DNA of 51,193 nt from a virus. The translations under genes and the position numbers were made by a program. Every line of letters begins with the position of its first letter. Positions within the stretch are counted from its first letter, which is position 1. This document shows positions 20,241 to 28,858 of the stretch, piece after piece. The DNA is taken from positions 1 through 51,193 of IMG/VR virus record IMGVR_UViG_3300049846_000503; one strand, 5' to 3'. Below the pieces are notes generated by a model. It was not told where the DNA came from, did not search any database, and saw only the letters and a program-made list of their open reading frames with translations.

Positions 20241-21473
20241 ATGAAGGTTCTTTTGGTCGGGGATAGCCCGTTTGGAAAGACTGGTTTCGGTCGAGTCAAT
20301 GCCCACGCCGTCGCTGCCTTCATGGAGCGCGGATGGGAAGTCGGCACGGTCACGGGCCTGCAGCACACGAAGACTGAGACTCCGCTTCCAATCGCACAGT
20401 TCAATCCGGCTGAGGGAGACACCCTTGGCCTGATGAAGATTATGGAAGTCCTCGAACAGAAGTTGTTTGAGCCTGACGCCATCTACATGACCGGCGACCC
20501 CGGCAGCGTAACGGCGCTTGCTCAGGTCATCCCGGCTGCCATTCCGTTCTTCGCCTATGTGCCAATCGAGGGCGAGCCTATCATCAACCTCCACTGGCGA
20601 ACGGTCCTCGGCGCAATCGATTTCATCACCTGCTCCGAGTACGGTCAGCAGGTTGCCAAGAAGAACCTTGGTCGGGACATCGAGTTCGTCTACCACGGCG
20701 TAGACAAGGAAGTCTTCCAGCCGCTCACCGACGAAGAGCGCGAAACCTACCGCAAGCGCCTCGGGTGGGACGGCAAGTTCGTCGTCATCTGTGTTGCGCA
20801 GAATGTTCGCCGCAAGCAGTTGACCCGCCTCATCGAGGCGATGCACATTCTCAAGTATCAATACAATCAGAAGGACATCGTTCTCTACCTTCATACCGTT
20901 CCGTTCCAGAACCACTGGCTCGAAGGATGGAACCTGCCCGATGTCGCTCAGGCGTTCGAGGTATCCTCGGATGTCGTCTTCAATCCACTCATGTCCGGGT
21001 TCGGCAAGGCCGTTCCAGAGCGCGGCGACCTTGATGTCCCCGGCCTTCGGGAACTGATGGCTTCTGCAGACTTGTTCGTTCTCCCTAGCCAAGTCGAGGG
21101 GTTCGGACTGCCAATCGCAGAAGCGATGGCGTGCGGGGTGCCGGTCGCCGTTACGAAGTATGCAGCCGGATGGGAAGTGGCCCGTCTCGGCGGCGGTGTG
21201 GGCATCCCGCCCTACGATTGGGAAATCCATAAGAGCGGCACTCGCTATGCGACTGTCAGTTCTCAGGATGTCGCCAAGACCATCCTCGGCCTCAAGCGTG
21301 ACCCTCGCAAGATGGTCCGCATGAGGGAGCAGGGTCTTGAGGCAGTAAAGCAGTTCGACTGGACTGCCTTCGAGGAAACCGTCTGTGCCAAGATTGAGGA
21401 TGTCTGCGCCCGGTATGCGCGGGAGCGCGACGAGAAGCAGGACAATCAAGGGGGGCAGGAGGCCGGGGCGTAG
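20241..21473 (+). CDS. GT4-family (group 1) glycosyltransferase, 410 aa
   Basis: ATG at 20241 with GGAG seven bases upstream. GT-B fold features: N-terminal 'MKVLLVGDSPFGKTGFGRVNAHAVAAFMERGWEVG', linker 'FVYHGVDKEVFQPL' and C-terminal donor site 'LRELMASADLFVLPSQVEGFGLPIAEAMACGVPVAVT' including the E-x7-E motif. It lies within the head genes, between capsid and connector, so the capsid or another virion protein is the likely acceptor; DNA glucosylation is an alternative. Donor sugar unknown. Confidence 0.88.
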   Translation: MKVLLVGDSPFGKTGFGRVNAHAVAAFMERGWEVGTVTGLQHTKTETPLPIAQFNPAEGDTLGLMKIMEVLEQKLFEPDAIYMTGDPGSVTALAQVIPAAIPFFAYVPIEGEPIINLHWRTVLGAIDFITCSEYGQQVAKKNLGRDIEFVYHGVDKEVFQPLTDEERETYRKRLGWDGKFVVICVAQNVRRKQLTRLIEAMHILKYQYNQKDIVLYLHTVPFQNHWLEGWNLPDVAQAFEVSSDVVFNPLMSGFGKAVPERGDLDVPGLRELMASADLFVLPSQVEGFGLPIAEAMACGVPVAVTKYAAGWEVARLGGGVGIPPYDWEIHKSGTRYATVSSQDVAKTILGLKRDPRKMVRMREQGLEAVKQFDWTAFEETVCAKIEDVCARYARERDEKQDNQGGQEAGA

Positions 21474-21642
21474 GCCCGGAGCCTTCGAGCGTATCCGTCT
21501 TGTCCTCGCGGACTCCCGTAGAAATCTTCCTCTCAAATCGAACGCGGCGCTCATCGCCGCTGGTCGTAGGTCTGAAAGTCGCGCCCACACTCTTTTGAGG
21601 CGCAAGCGCCGCAGGCGCAGTAGTCTCCTTAGGAACGCTTAA
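21415..21642 (+). CDS. Doubtful very basic protein, about 75 aa
   Basis: An open frame overlaps the glycosyltransferase end by 59 bases and fills the 169-base gap before the connector. ATG 21415 has no clear ribosome site. The product is Arg/Ser-rich (ending HTLLRRKRRRRSSLLRNA), so it may be DNA-binding or simply a GC-rich artefact. Confidence 0.3.
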   Translation: MRGSATRSRTIKGGRRPGRRPGAFERIRLVLADSRRNLPLKSNAALIAAGRRSESRAHTLLRRKRRRRSSLLRNA

Positions 21643-22191
21643 ATGGCTTACCTCATCACCGCCGAGTACATTCAAGAGCAGATGTCAACCTTGGGGCTTA
21701 AGTCGTCCTTTGCGCCGTCAGCCTACGCGATGACCACGCTCATCACCGAGGCGTCTGATTGGGTCGAGAACTACTGCGACCGAGTATTTGCCAGTTCCTC
21801 GGCGTACACCGAGGGATACGGCACGGGCCGAAACAAGTTCATCCTCGACCAGTTCCCTGTGACAGCAGTCCACAGCATCGGTTGGGTAGATGAGTCTGGA
21901 CAGACCGGCACCCATGACACGACCCTTGTTCGCATCCGACCGGGCGGGCTCATTGAATGGAAGAACCCAATCAACGGCCCTTGGTACGAGGGAAGATACT
22001 ACACTATCAACTACCAGACAGGATACACCACCATCCCGTCGAATGTCCAGCGAGCCGTGGCGCTCAAGGTTGCCAACCTCGTCCAGCCTCAGTATCAGGG
22101 GCCACAGGACCGCGAGGTCTTTATGGTCACGAACCTTGAGCAGATGATTGTTGACTTGCTCGAACCGTACAGGCGCGAGAGGCTCGGCTAA
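21643..22191 (+). CDS. Head-tail connector / adaptor, 182 aa
   Basis: TTAGGAA precedes ATG 21643. 'YIQEQMSTLGLKSSFAPSAYAMTTLITEASDWVENYCDRVF' is the helical start seen in gp6/gp15-like adaptors that sit under the portal, followed by a beta-rich middle and a helical end 'VQRAVALKVANLVQPQYQGP...LLEPYRRERLG'. Gene order supports it. Confidence 0.7.
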   Translation: MAYLITAEYIQEQMSTLGLKSSFAPSAYAMTTLITEASDWVENYCDRVFASSSAYTEGYGTGRNKFILDQFPVTAVHSIGWVDESGQTGTHDTTLVRIRPGGLIEWKNPINGPWYEGRYYTINYQTGYTTIPSNVQRAVALKVANLVQPQYQGPQDREVFMVTNLEQMIVDLLEPYRRERLG

Positions 22192-22728
22192 GTGGGCTAC
22201 ACCATGATTGCCGATGTTGTCGGCATGGAGCGGGCGAATGCCGGTATCCGGCAGTTGAAGAGCATGCTCAACCAGAAGAAGGAAGTCTTTGCTCGCGGAG
22301 CGCTGCATGAAGTTGCAGCAGTTTTCGACAAGAACTTCGCTGCCGAGGGCAAGGCCACTGGCGGATGGGCACCGCTGGCCGAACAGACGCAGCGACGAAG
22401 AGAGGCTCTTGGCTTCGGAGCCAAGCATCCAATCCTCGTTCGGTACGCTGACCTGAGGCAGTTCACGGCCCAAGCGCTAAAGACCGTAGGACCGTCTGCA
22501 TCATTCGCTGGCGGCGGCGCAGGCGGAAGGGACATCAGAGTAGTCGTTTCCTCGGGAAACGGCGCTGTGAATGTTGTAGCGTCTGGTGGACAGGCTGAGA
22601 ACCAGATTGAGGATACCGCAGCCAACCGACCAGCCCGACCATTCTGGTACATCAATCAAACTGTCTTGGCGGCAGTCCGCAGGGGCGGCTCCGACAGTCT
22701 CCACAAGGAAATCCTGAGGCTCAACTAA
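22192..22728 (+). CDS. Virion morphogenesis / tail-completion protein, 178 aa
   Basis: GTG start directly after the previous stop. 'ATGGWAPLAEQTQRRREALGFGAKHPILVRYADLRQFTAQAL' matches the signature of the phage virion morphogenesis (Mu gpG-like / phage_tail_S) family. The C-terminus 'RPARPFWYINQTVLAAV' fits too. Expected at the head-tail joint. Confidence 0.75.
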   Translation: MGYTMIADVVGMERANAGIRQLKSMLNQKKEVFARGALHEVAAVFDKNFAAEGKATGGWAPLAEQTQRRREALGFGAKHPILVRYADLRQFTAQALKTVGPSASFAGGGAGGRDIRVVVSSGNGAVNVVASGGQAENQIEDTAANRPARPFWYINQTVLAAVRRGGSDSLHKEILRLN

Positions 22729-23211
22729 ATGGAAGCAGTCGTTGACGCAATCGTCGCATCGTTGACACAGTTCAAGGATACGCTCTCGGCAGACGGCGGC
22801 TGCTCAGACCTCATGACTATCGAGGCTGTGTATTGGGGTGACCCAATCATCATCCCCGTCAACAGTTACCCGGCGTTCACGGTCCAGCCGGTGCGTGACC
22901 TTCCAGACATGGAAACAACAGGTTACGAAGTCAGGGACCTTGAGGTTCTAGTCACCTTGCTTGTGGACTCTCGTGAGTATTGGGACGCTTCGGTCCTAGA
23001 AGCCACGGGTGACCGCATCATGGTACAAGTCATGGAGCGCGTTCGCAACTGGTTCCGCAGGGACTCCACCCGTTCTCTGAACGGCCTCGCGGGCGTCAGG
23101 GAGGTTTCGGCCTCTGGAACGGACTACATGGTACAAGTGCGAGGCTCGGTGACTGCCAAGTCCGCACAGGTCACGCTCACTGTCAACAAGCAGCGTGAGC
23201 GCGAAGCATAA
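22729..23211 (+). CDS. Probable tail terminator, 160 aa
   Basis: MEAVVDAIVASLTQFKDTLS... with strands 'YPAFTVQPVRDLPDMETTGYEVRDLEVLVTLLVD' and C-terminal 'TDYMVQVRGSVTAKSAQVTLTVNKQRE'. Small alpha/beta protein just before the tail tube gene, the usual place of the terminator that caps the tail. Assignment rests on order and size. Confidence 0.6.
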   Translation: MEAVVDAIVASLTQFKDTLSADGGCSDLMTIEAVYWGDPIIIPVNSYPAFTVQPVRDLPDMETTGYEVRDLEVLVTLLVDSREYWDASVLEATGDRIMVQVMERVRNWFRRDSTRSLNGLAGVREVSASGTDYMVQVRGSVTAKSAQVTLTVNKQREREA

Positions 23212-23226
23212 AGAGGAAAAACCAGT

Positions 23227-24174
23227 ATGAGCCTTGGCGCACTCGGCTATGTAGGTTATGGAGTTGAAGTTACAGAGGGTACTGCGGTCGCTCCGACCAA
23301 GTATCTCCCGGTTTCTTCGTTCTCGTTCGAGGACTCCAATGACTTTATCGTGCCAGACCAGATTAGGCACTCACGAGACAAGTATGTTGCTATGGCGGCA
23401 CCTTACGCTGTCTCGGGCACAATGGAAATGGAACTCGTCCCGCTGGATGTTGCTTCCCTCATCAAGTCGGCATTCGCTGCGACGGTTATCACCAGCGCGT
23501 ATGCAGGCGGCGGCTACCAGCACGCAATGACTCCGGCCAACGCAGAGCCGACCTTCACCTTTGAAGGCAGCGCTGCCGACATCCTCGTCATGCGTTACGC
23601 TGGCGTTCGTGTCAACACCCTCGAAATCAAGGCTGCCTACGGCGAAATCGTCACGGCTTCCTTCGGGCTTGAGGGTCTTAATCGGGCCAAGCAGGGTAGC
23701 GCGGCTACGCCGTCCTACGCCTCTTCGGTTCCGTTCCACTTCTCGGGTGTTGATGTCAAGGTTGCCTCGGGCACGCTCTTGGCCACGGTCAAGGAGTTCA
23801 CCTTCGGCGTCAACAACAACATCGAACGCATCGGCACGCTTCGCAAGACGCGCGCTTGGAAGCGACTCGACTTGGGCATGCGAGAACTCACGCTCTCGAT
23901 GACCTTCGACTTCGCTGACACTGCGGAGTATGACCGCTTCCTCAACGAAACGGTATTCGATGTTGACCTTCACCTGCAGTCTACCACGATTTCAGGCGGA
24001 AGCAACCCATCGTACCTTCGCATCCAAATCCCGAATGTTCGCTGGAACAAGGTGTCCGTACCGCTTTCGGCGGGCGACATGCTTGAGCAGAGCGTCGAAG
24101 CCCTCATCATCACGACCGCAGGGTCGGGTGTATGCACCGTGACGCTCGTCAACAGCGAGTCGGCAGTCTCGTAA
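23227..24174 (+). CDS. Major tail (tube) protein, 315 aa
   Basis: GAGGAAA precedes ATG 23227. 'GYGVEVTEGTAVAPTKYLPVSSFSFEDSN', 'AVSGTMEMELVPLDVASLIKSAFA' and 'TVKEFTFGVNNNIERIGTLRKTRAWKRLDLGMRELTLSMTFDFAD' are typical of siphovirus tube proteins (TP901/phage_tail_2-like). A strong hairpin follows, as with the capsid gene, consistent with high expression. Confidence 0.85.
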   Translation: MSLGALGYVGYGVEVTEGTAVAPTKYLPVSSFSFEDSNDFIVPDQIRHSRDKYVAMAAPYAVSGTMEMELVPLDVASLIKSAFAATVITSAYAGGGYQHAMTPANAEPTFTFEGSAADILVMRYAGVRVNTLEIKAAYGEIVTASFGLEGLNRAKQGSAATPSYASSVPFHFSGVDVKVASGTLLATVKEFTFGVNNNIERIGTLRKTRAWKRLDLGMRELTLSMTFDFADTAEYDRFLNETVFDVDLHLQSTTISGGSNPSYLRIQIPNVRWNKVSVPLSAGDMLEQSVEALIITTAGSGVCTVTLVNSESAVS

Positions 24175-24180
24175 CTCCTA

Positions 24181-24216
24181 GGTTGGTGGGGTCGGCTAGT
24201 GTCGGCCCCGCCAACC
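24181..24216 (+). terminator. Strong hairpin after the tail tube gene
   Basis: 14-bp stem GGTTGGTGGGGTCG (24181-24194) / CGGCCCCGCCAACC (24203-24216) with two G-T pairs and an 8-base loop; no T-run. Likely partial terminator or mRNA stabiliser. Confidence 0.7.
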
Positions 24217-24247
24217 ACATAATCCCCAAGAGGGAAAGGAACAAATC

Positions 24248-24586
24248 GTGAGCATTCTCCGCAAGGCTACTCAGGAAACCAAGACCATTTCGCTTGACGA
24301 AACTGACTACATTGTAGTTCTCGCTGACATCAGCAAGCGAGAGTTTAACGCGCTCGTCGCCTCGATGCCCGCATCCGCTAAGTCGGAAGAGGGTATTACG
24401 ATGGCCGATGCCACGACCTTCCAGCGGGCTCTTTTCGAAATGCTCGTTGTCGGTTGGTCGCTCTCCGATGGCAAGCCAACGGTTGCTGACTACAACGAAC
24501 TCGCAGCCGAGTCCGCTAACGCGGTGGATGCGAAGTTGGCCGACCACTTCTCGTCGCTCCTTCCTTCGAGCGCCGAGGGAAAGTAG
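24248..24586 (+). CDS. Tail assembly chaperone, short form (lambda gpG analogue), 112 aa
   Basis: GTG start with AAAGGAA upstream. MSILRKATQETKTISLDETDYIVVL... 'LFEMLVVGWSLSDGKPTVADYNEL', the typical small acidic chaperone upstream of the tape measure. Its last codons GAG-GGA-AAG-TAG contain the slippery heptamer that gives the long form. Probably binds the tape measure protein during tail assembly. Confidence 0.85.
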   Translation: MSILRKATQETKTISLDETDYIVVLADISKREFNALVASMPASAKSEEGITMADATTFQRALFEMLVVGWSLSDGKPTVADYNELAAESANAVDAKLADHFSSLLPSSAEGK

Positions 24587-24885
24587 CATTTGACCTAGCG
24601 CGCCAGCATGCCGGGGGCTTCAAGACGGACTCGCTCCGAGAGCGAAACCCCCGCATCGCTAGGGCATTTGAGGTCTACTTGTCGTGTAGGACAGTGCAAC
24701 TGTTCCATATGTCGGTAGAAAAAGACAGGGGCAGGCGGGTAGAGCATAAGATGGCAGAGTTTGTCACAGGCTACTCTCAACTCCCTGACGCTGGCGGTAT
24801 TCTCGACCAACCAGTATGGATGATGGCGATTTTCGACCACTTTAGGTCGGGCGAGAACGCAGTCACCGCAAAGACCTTGAGTTAA
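24248..24885 (+). CDS. Tail assembly chaperone, frameshifted long form (gpGT analogue), about 212 aa
   Basis: A -1 shift at GGGAAAG (24577-24583) joins the short chaperone to an overlapping frame that is open through 24885: ...EGKVAFDLARQHAGGF...VEKDRGRRVEHKMAEFVTGYSQ...TAKTLS. The downstream frame has no good start of its own. This reproduces the lambda G-T arrangement, including the same heptamer. Confidence 0.85.
24577..24583 (+). promoter_or_regulatory. Programmed -1 frameshift slippery site GGGAAAG
   Basis: X-XXY-YYZ heptamer in phase with the zero frame (GAG GGA AAG), immediately before the TAG stop. Identical to the lambda G/T site. Confidence 0.9.
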
Positions 24886-24893
24886 GGAAACAC

Positions 24894-24983
24894 ATGGGCC
24901 GTTTCGATACCATCAAATATGATGTTCTCATCACTATTGATAGTAACGGAACGGCCCTTTTCTCTTTTGGTGAACAACAATGA
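24894..24983 (+). CDS. Possible 29-aa peptide before the tape measure
   Basis: ATG 24894 has AAGGAAA upstream and its TGA overlaps the tape-measure ATG (ATGA). Product MGRFDTIKYDVLITIDSNGT + ALFSFGEQQ. The frame coincides with a hairpin plus T-run, so it may be an artefact of that signal or a leader peptide controlling it. Confidence 0.35.
   Translation: MGRFDTIKYDVLITIDSNGTALFSFGEQQ
24896..24968 (+). terminator. Terminator-like hairpin with T-run before the tape measure
   Basis: GGGCCGTT (24896-24903) pairs with AACGGCCC (24950-24957), followed by TTTTCTCTTTT (24958-24968). The 46-base loop is long but can fold internally. It would lower transcription of the tail-fibre genes relative to the head genes. 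Confidence 0.55.
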
Positions 24984-27900
24984 GCGATGCGACTACGGAT
25001 ATCCTTCTCAGGATTAGGGTAGAAGTCAATAACCTGTCATCGATGGCTAACCTTGAGAAGGCCACGCAGTCGCTTGAGCAAGCACGCCTTAAGACGGCCA
25101 AGACCGCTGCCATTACCGCAGCCGCCGAAGAGCGCTTGAACCAGACCAAGGCACGCGGCCAGATTGTCGCAAAGCAGCAGGAAACCGCTGCCAAGATGTT
25201 CGAGCGCGCAGAGAAGGCCGTTGCTACCGCCCTCAAGAATGACGAGGCGGCACAACTCCGTCTGAACAACGCGAAGAAGGCTGGCGATGTTCTGTCCAAG
25301 CGCTACATCGCTGCCGACAACGCCGCCAAGAAGTCTGCGGAGACGCTCGCCACGGCCAAGGAAAATCTCAAGAAGGCCATCATCGCTGTTTCGACCGCAG
25401 AGACGCGGGGCAAGACCGCAGCAGCCCAACTCACGAAGGCCGAGTCTCAGGTTCGCATCGCAGCCACGGGTGAGGCCACCGCTCTCGCTAGGTTGTCTAC
25501 GGCTCAGTCGCAGGCAACCATGGCCGCTGACCGCGCTCGCGCCATGTCTGACCGGCTCCGCGCCGCCAAGGACAAGGAAAGTGCCGCGTGGATGGCCTCT
25601 GCGAGGAAGTTGAACCTGTTTGGCCGTGCCCTCGGCGGTCTGTTCGGAAACCTGACAACCGTCGAACGCAAGTTGGACGCTATCTTCCGTGCCGCCAGCC
25701 ACATGCAGACGATGGGCCGACAGATGATTGGCTTTGCGCAGAGGGTCGGCGCTGCGATTACGGATATGGTCAGCAAGTGGGGCGACTTCGAGTTCATGCT
25801 GAACCGCGCCACCGCCGCGTCCGGTTTGTTCACCGCTGGCGCTCCGCTGTACGACAAGATGAAGCGGGCCATCCTTGACGCTGCGCAGGCTCTTCGCCTG
25901 TTCGACCCCGAGGAAATCGCCAAGGCCACATACTTCTGGCAGTCCACGACCGGTGAGGCGATTAAGACTGAGGCCGACCTTGCTCGCATGATGAAGAATG
26001 TCAGCGCGGCGATGCAGGTCGCCGCCATGACGCAGACTGAATACGAAACCGTCATCAAGGGCGGTTACTCCATCATGAAGCAGTACGGCATGGCCCTCGA
26101 AGACATCCCGACCATCCTACACAGTCTGTTCAAGGAGACGCAGGCCACCGCGCTTGAGTTCCCTGACCTGATTGAGTCCTTCAAGATGACGGGTCCTCTG
26201 GCCCACGCCCTCGGTATTTCGTTCGAGGAAGTCTCCGTAACCCTCGGCCTGCTCGGTGACCTCGGTATCCGTGGCTCACAGGCCGGTCGTGGTCTTGGTA
26301 TGTTCCTGACGCAGATGGTTCGTCCTGCGCCGAAGGGCATCAAGGCCATGAACGCACTGCTCGCGGCCACGATGGGCGTCTCCAACGGCTACAAGAAGTT
26401 GGTCTTCCCGAAGGGCAAGTTCATCGGCATGGAGAAGTTCGTTACCTTGCTCGCTCAGGCGACGAAGGGACTGACTGACCAGCAGAAGTTGAACTATATC
26501 ACCAGCATCGTCGGTACGCAAAACGCTGCTCGTGTCATCATCCCGCTCATCAACGCTCAGATTGAGGCCGTCAAGAAGGGCACAAGCATCTACAAGGACT
26601 CCAAGTATTCCTTTGCGAACGCCACGCAGTCCTTCCAAGACTCTTGGGCGATGCTGGCTGAGTCTTGGAATGGTATCGTCGGCGCTATCAAGCAAACCCT
26701 TCTGCCAATCCTCCTGACTATCGGTGAGGTCATCGCCAAGACCCTCTCGCCCGTTCTCACCGAGTTCACCGGCCTGCTGAACGATATGAGGCCGGTCTTC
26801 GAGGAAGTCGCTGCGACAGTTGCCGATGCCCTGCAGCCGGTCATCAAGTGGTTCCAAAGCATGGTCAGGCAAGTCTCCAACTGGATTAAGAACAATCCTA
26901 AGTTGGTCAAGCAGATTGCTGTTTGGGCCGCATTTGGTTCCGTCATCATCGCGGTAGTCGGCGCTGTCCTGCTCCTGCTCGGCACGCTGGCCTTCCTTGT
27001 CTCCAACCTCATCCTCGTTGGTGCCGGTGTCCTGCCAATCGTCGCCGTTCTCGGAACGATGGCCTATGCGCTCATGTCCAACATGGGCGGCATCACGGAC
27101 GCCTTCTCGAAGATGTGGGACGCCCTTAAGCGGGTCTTCGGTATCATGCTCGGCGGCGGCAAGGACGCTGCAGCCTCATGGGACGACCTTATCACAAAGG
27201 GCAAGGAACTTCTGACTGATGTTCTGACAAAGGTCGCTGATGCTATCTCGGCGGTCGCGGACTGGCTCAACTCTCTGTCGCCAGAGCAAGTGAAAACGCT
27301 TAAGGACATCATCGTTACCCTCATCGGCTTGAAGGTGCTTGACACTGTTCTCGGCCTTGCCATCGCGTTCGTGAGCCTCTTCAAGAACATCGGACTCGTC
27401 CTTGGCTGGCTCGCCACTAGCATTTTCCCGGTCCTTTTCCGCGCAGGCCAGTTGTTGTTTGGCGGGCTGAGGGTTCTGATTGCCGGTCTCATCCCGGTGG
27501 TTCAGGTAGTCATCGGGTTCCTCGTGCTCCTTGCCAGTGCGCTCGGCGTCCCGGTATGGGCTGCGGGGGCGCTCGTCGCAGCCATTGTTGCGGTCATCGC
27601 CGCCATCGTCGCATTCATCTTCAACATCGGCGGGTTCCGCGACTTCGTAATCTCGGTCTTCAATAACATCATGACCTTCATCGGTGAGGCCATCGGCGCT
27701 ATCGGCAGGTGGCTCGGTGAGGTCTTCCAGAACATCGTAGCAGTCCTGACGGATGCCTTCAACGCCTTTGTTGGATGGCTCTCTTCTATCCCCGGCGCGG
27801 TAGCGGAGTTCATCGGCACCATCGTCGCGGCAGTCGGTGGGTTCATCGGGACTATCATCAAGGCGATTGTTGACTTCCTTGTTGACCTTTCTCAGAACTG

Positions 27901-28858
27901 GGGCAAGTACCTCGGTCAGATTGTCGGATTTGTCATCGCATGGATTGTTCGCATCATCGCAGAGGTTGGTATCTTCCTCTACAAACTCGCTAGCAGCATC
28001 CTTGAGTTCCTGACCGCTCTTCCGGGCCATTTCTTGAAGTGGCTGCAGGAAGCCGCCAACAACATCACCAACTGGATTAACGATACGATTGATGCGGTCG
28101 TTAAGTGGGCCGGTGATTTCCTGATGACTGTCGCCAATCTCCTTATCGCACTGCCGGGGCAAGTCGCTGGCTGGCTGAGTGATGTGTTCGATGCTCTTTC
28201 GAAGTGGTTTGTCGATACTGCCATTAGCGTTTCGCAATGGGCAAGTGATATGATTGAAGGCATCCTCAACTGGTTCGCGGGCCTGCCCGCCCGCATCGTA
28301 GATGCCATCCTCGGCCTCGGAAAGATGCTGTCTGACTTCTTCTACGGGCTGCTTGATGGCAGCGGCGACCTCATGAAGTCCCTTGGCGATGTCGCTTGGG
28401 GTATCGTTCAGGGCATTTGGGAAGGCATCAAGAGCCTTGGCGGGTACTTGGCCAAGCAAATCGGTGACTTCTTTAGCGGTATCGTTGACGGAGTGAAGAA
28501 GACGCTTGGCATCCAGTCTCCGTCTAAGGTCTTCGCTGAAATCGGCAAGAACATGATTGCCGGTCTTGCGGTGGGCATTGACAGGTCAGATGCCGCCGTC
28601 ACCGCGATGGCTAAGGCTACGACTGCAGTCCTTGGAGCCGCTCAGACTGGTCTCGCCCCGTTCTCCACTGAAATCGCCTCCCTCTCGGGTGGCTTCAACT
28701 ATACCAAGACTACGGAGTCTACTAAGTCTATCGACCTCAATGTCAATGTAACTTCGGGCGACGGCAGCGTCAACTCTGTTGATATGGCAACGCTCGCTAA
28801 CCTCATCACCGGCTCCGAAATGGTGCGGGCGCTTGAGCAGATGGCAACGGTGAACTAA
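24980..28858 (+). CDS. Tail tape measure protein, 1292 aa
   Basis: Sets tail length and is ejected with the DNA. Long gene right after the chaperones. Residues about 15-210 are Ala/Lys-rich coiled coil ('LEKATQSLEQARLKTAKTAAITAAAEERL...'). The TP901-type core follows: 'FEFMLNRATAASG', 'EEIAKATYFWQSTTGEA', 'ALGISFEEVSVTLGLLGDLGIRGSQAGRGLGMFLTQMV', 'SWNGIVGAIKQTLLPILLTIGEVI'. Several hydrophobic segments lie between residues 650 and 1050. C-terminal 'LGIQSPSKVFAEIGKNMIAGLAVGI' is a well-known tape-measure motif. Predicts a tail of roughly 190 nm by the usual 1.5 angstrom per residue rule. Confidence 0.95.
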   Translation: MSDATTDILLRIRVEVNNLSSMANLEKATQSLEQARLKTAKTAAITAAAEERLNQTKARGQIVAKQQETAAKMFERAEKAVATALKNDEAAQLRLNNAKKAGDVLSKRYIAADNAAKKSAETLATAKENLKKAIIAVSTAETRGKTAAAQLTKAESQVRIAATGEATALARLSTAQSQATMAADRARAMSDRLRAAKDKESAAWMASARKLNLFGRALGGLFGNLTTVERKLDAIFRAASHMQTMGRQMIGFAQRVGAAITDMVSKWGDFEFMLNRATAASGLFTAGAPLYDKMKRAILDAAQALRLFDPEEIAKATYFWQSTTGEAIKTEADLARMMKNVSAAMQVAAMTQTEYETVIKGGYSIMKQYGMALEDIPTILHSLFKETQATALEFPDLIESFKMTGPLAHALGISFEEVSVTLGLLGDLGIRGSQAGRGLGMFLTQMVRPAPKGIKAMNALLAATMGVSNGYKKLVFPKGKFIGMEKFVTLLAQATKGLTDQQKLNYITSIVGTQNAARVIIPLINAQIEAVKKGTSIYKDSKYSFANATQSFQDSWAMLAESWNGIVGAIKQTLLPILLTIGEVIAKTLSPVLTEFTGLLNDMRPVFEEVAATVADALQPVIKWFQSMVRQVSNWIKNNPKLVKQIAVWAAFGSVIIAVVGAVLLLLGTLAFLVSNLILVGAGVLPIVAVLGTMAYALMSNMGGITDAFSKMWDALKRVFGIMLGGGKDAAASWDDLITKGKELLTDVLTKVADAISAVADWLNSLSPEQVKTLKDIIVTLIGLKVLDTVLGLAIAFVSLFKNIGLVLGWLATSIFPVLFRAGQLLFGGLRVLIAGLIPVVQVVIGFLVLLASALGVPVWAAGALVAAIVAVIAAIVAFIFNIGGFRDFVISVFNNIMTFIGEAIGAIGRWLGEVFQNIVAVLTDAFNAFVGWLSSIPGAVAEFIGTIVAAVGGFIGTIIKAIVDFLVDLSQNWGKYLGQIVGFVIAWIVRIIAEVGIFLYKLASSILEFLTALPGHFLKWLQEAANNITNWINDTIDAVVKWAGDFLMTVANLLIALPGQVAGWLSDVFDALSKWFVDTAISVSQWASDMIEGILNWFAGLPARIVDAILGLGKMLSDFFYGLLDGSGDLMKSLGDVAWGIVQGIWEGIKSLGGYLAKQIGDFFSGIVDGVKKTLGIQSPSKVFAEIGKNMIAGLAVGIDRSDAAVTAMAKATTAVLGAAQTGLAPFSTEIASLSGGFNYTKTTESTKSIDLNVNVTSGDGSVNSVDMATLANLITGSEMVRALEQMATVN

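Noticed and set aside
25037-28459. Minus-strand frames of 184-427 aa inside the tape measure gene
   Set aside because: Antisense shadows of a GC-rich coding gene; no ribosome sites and no protein features.
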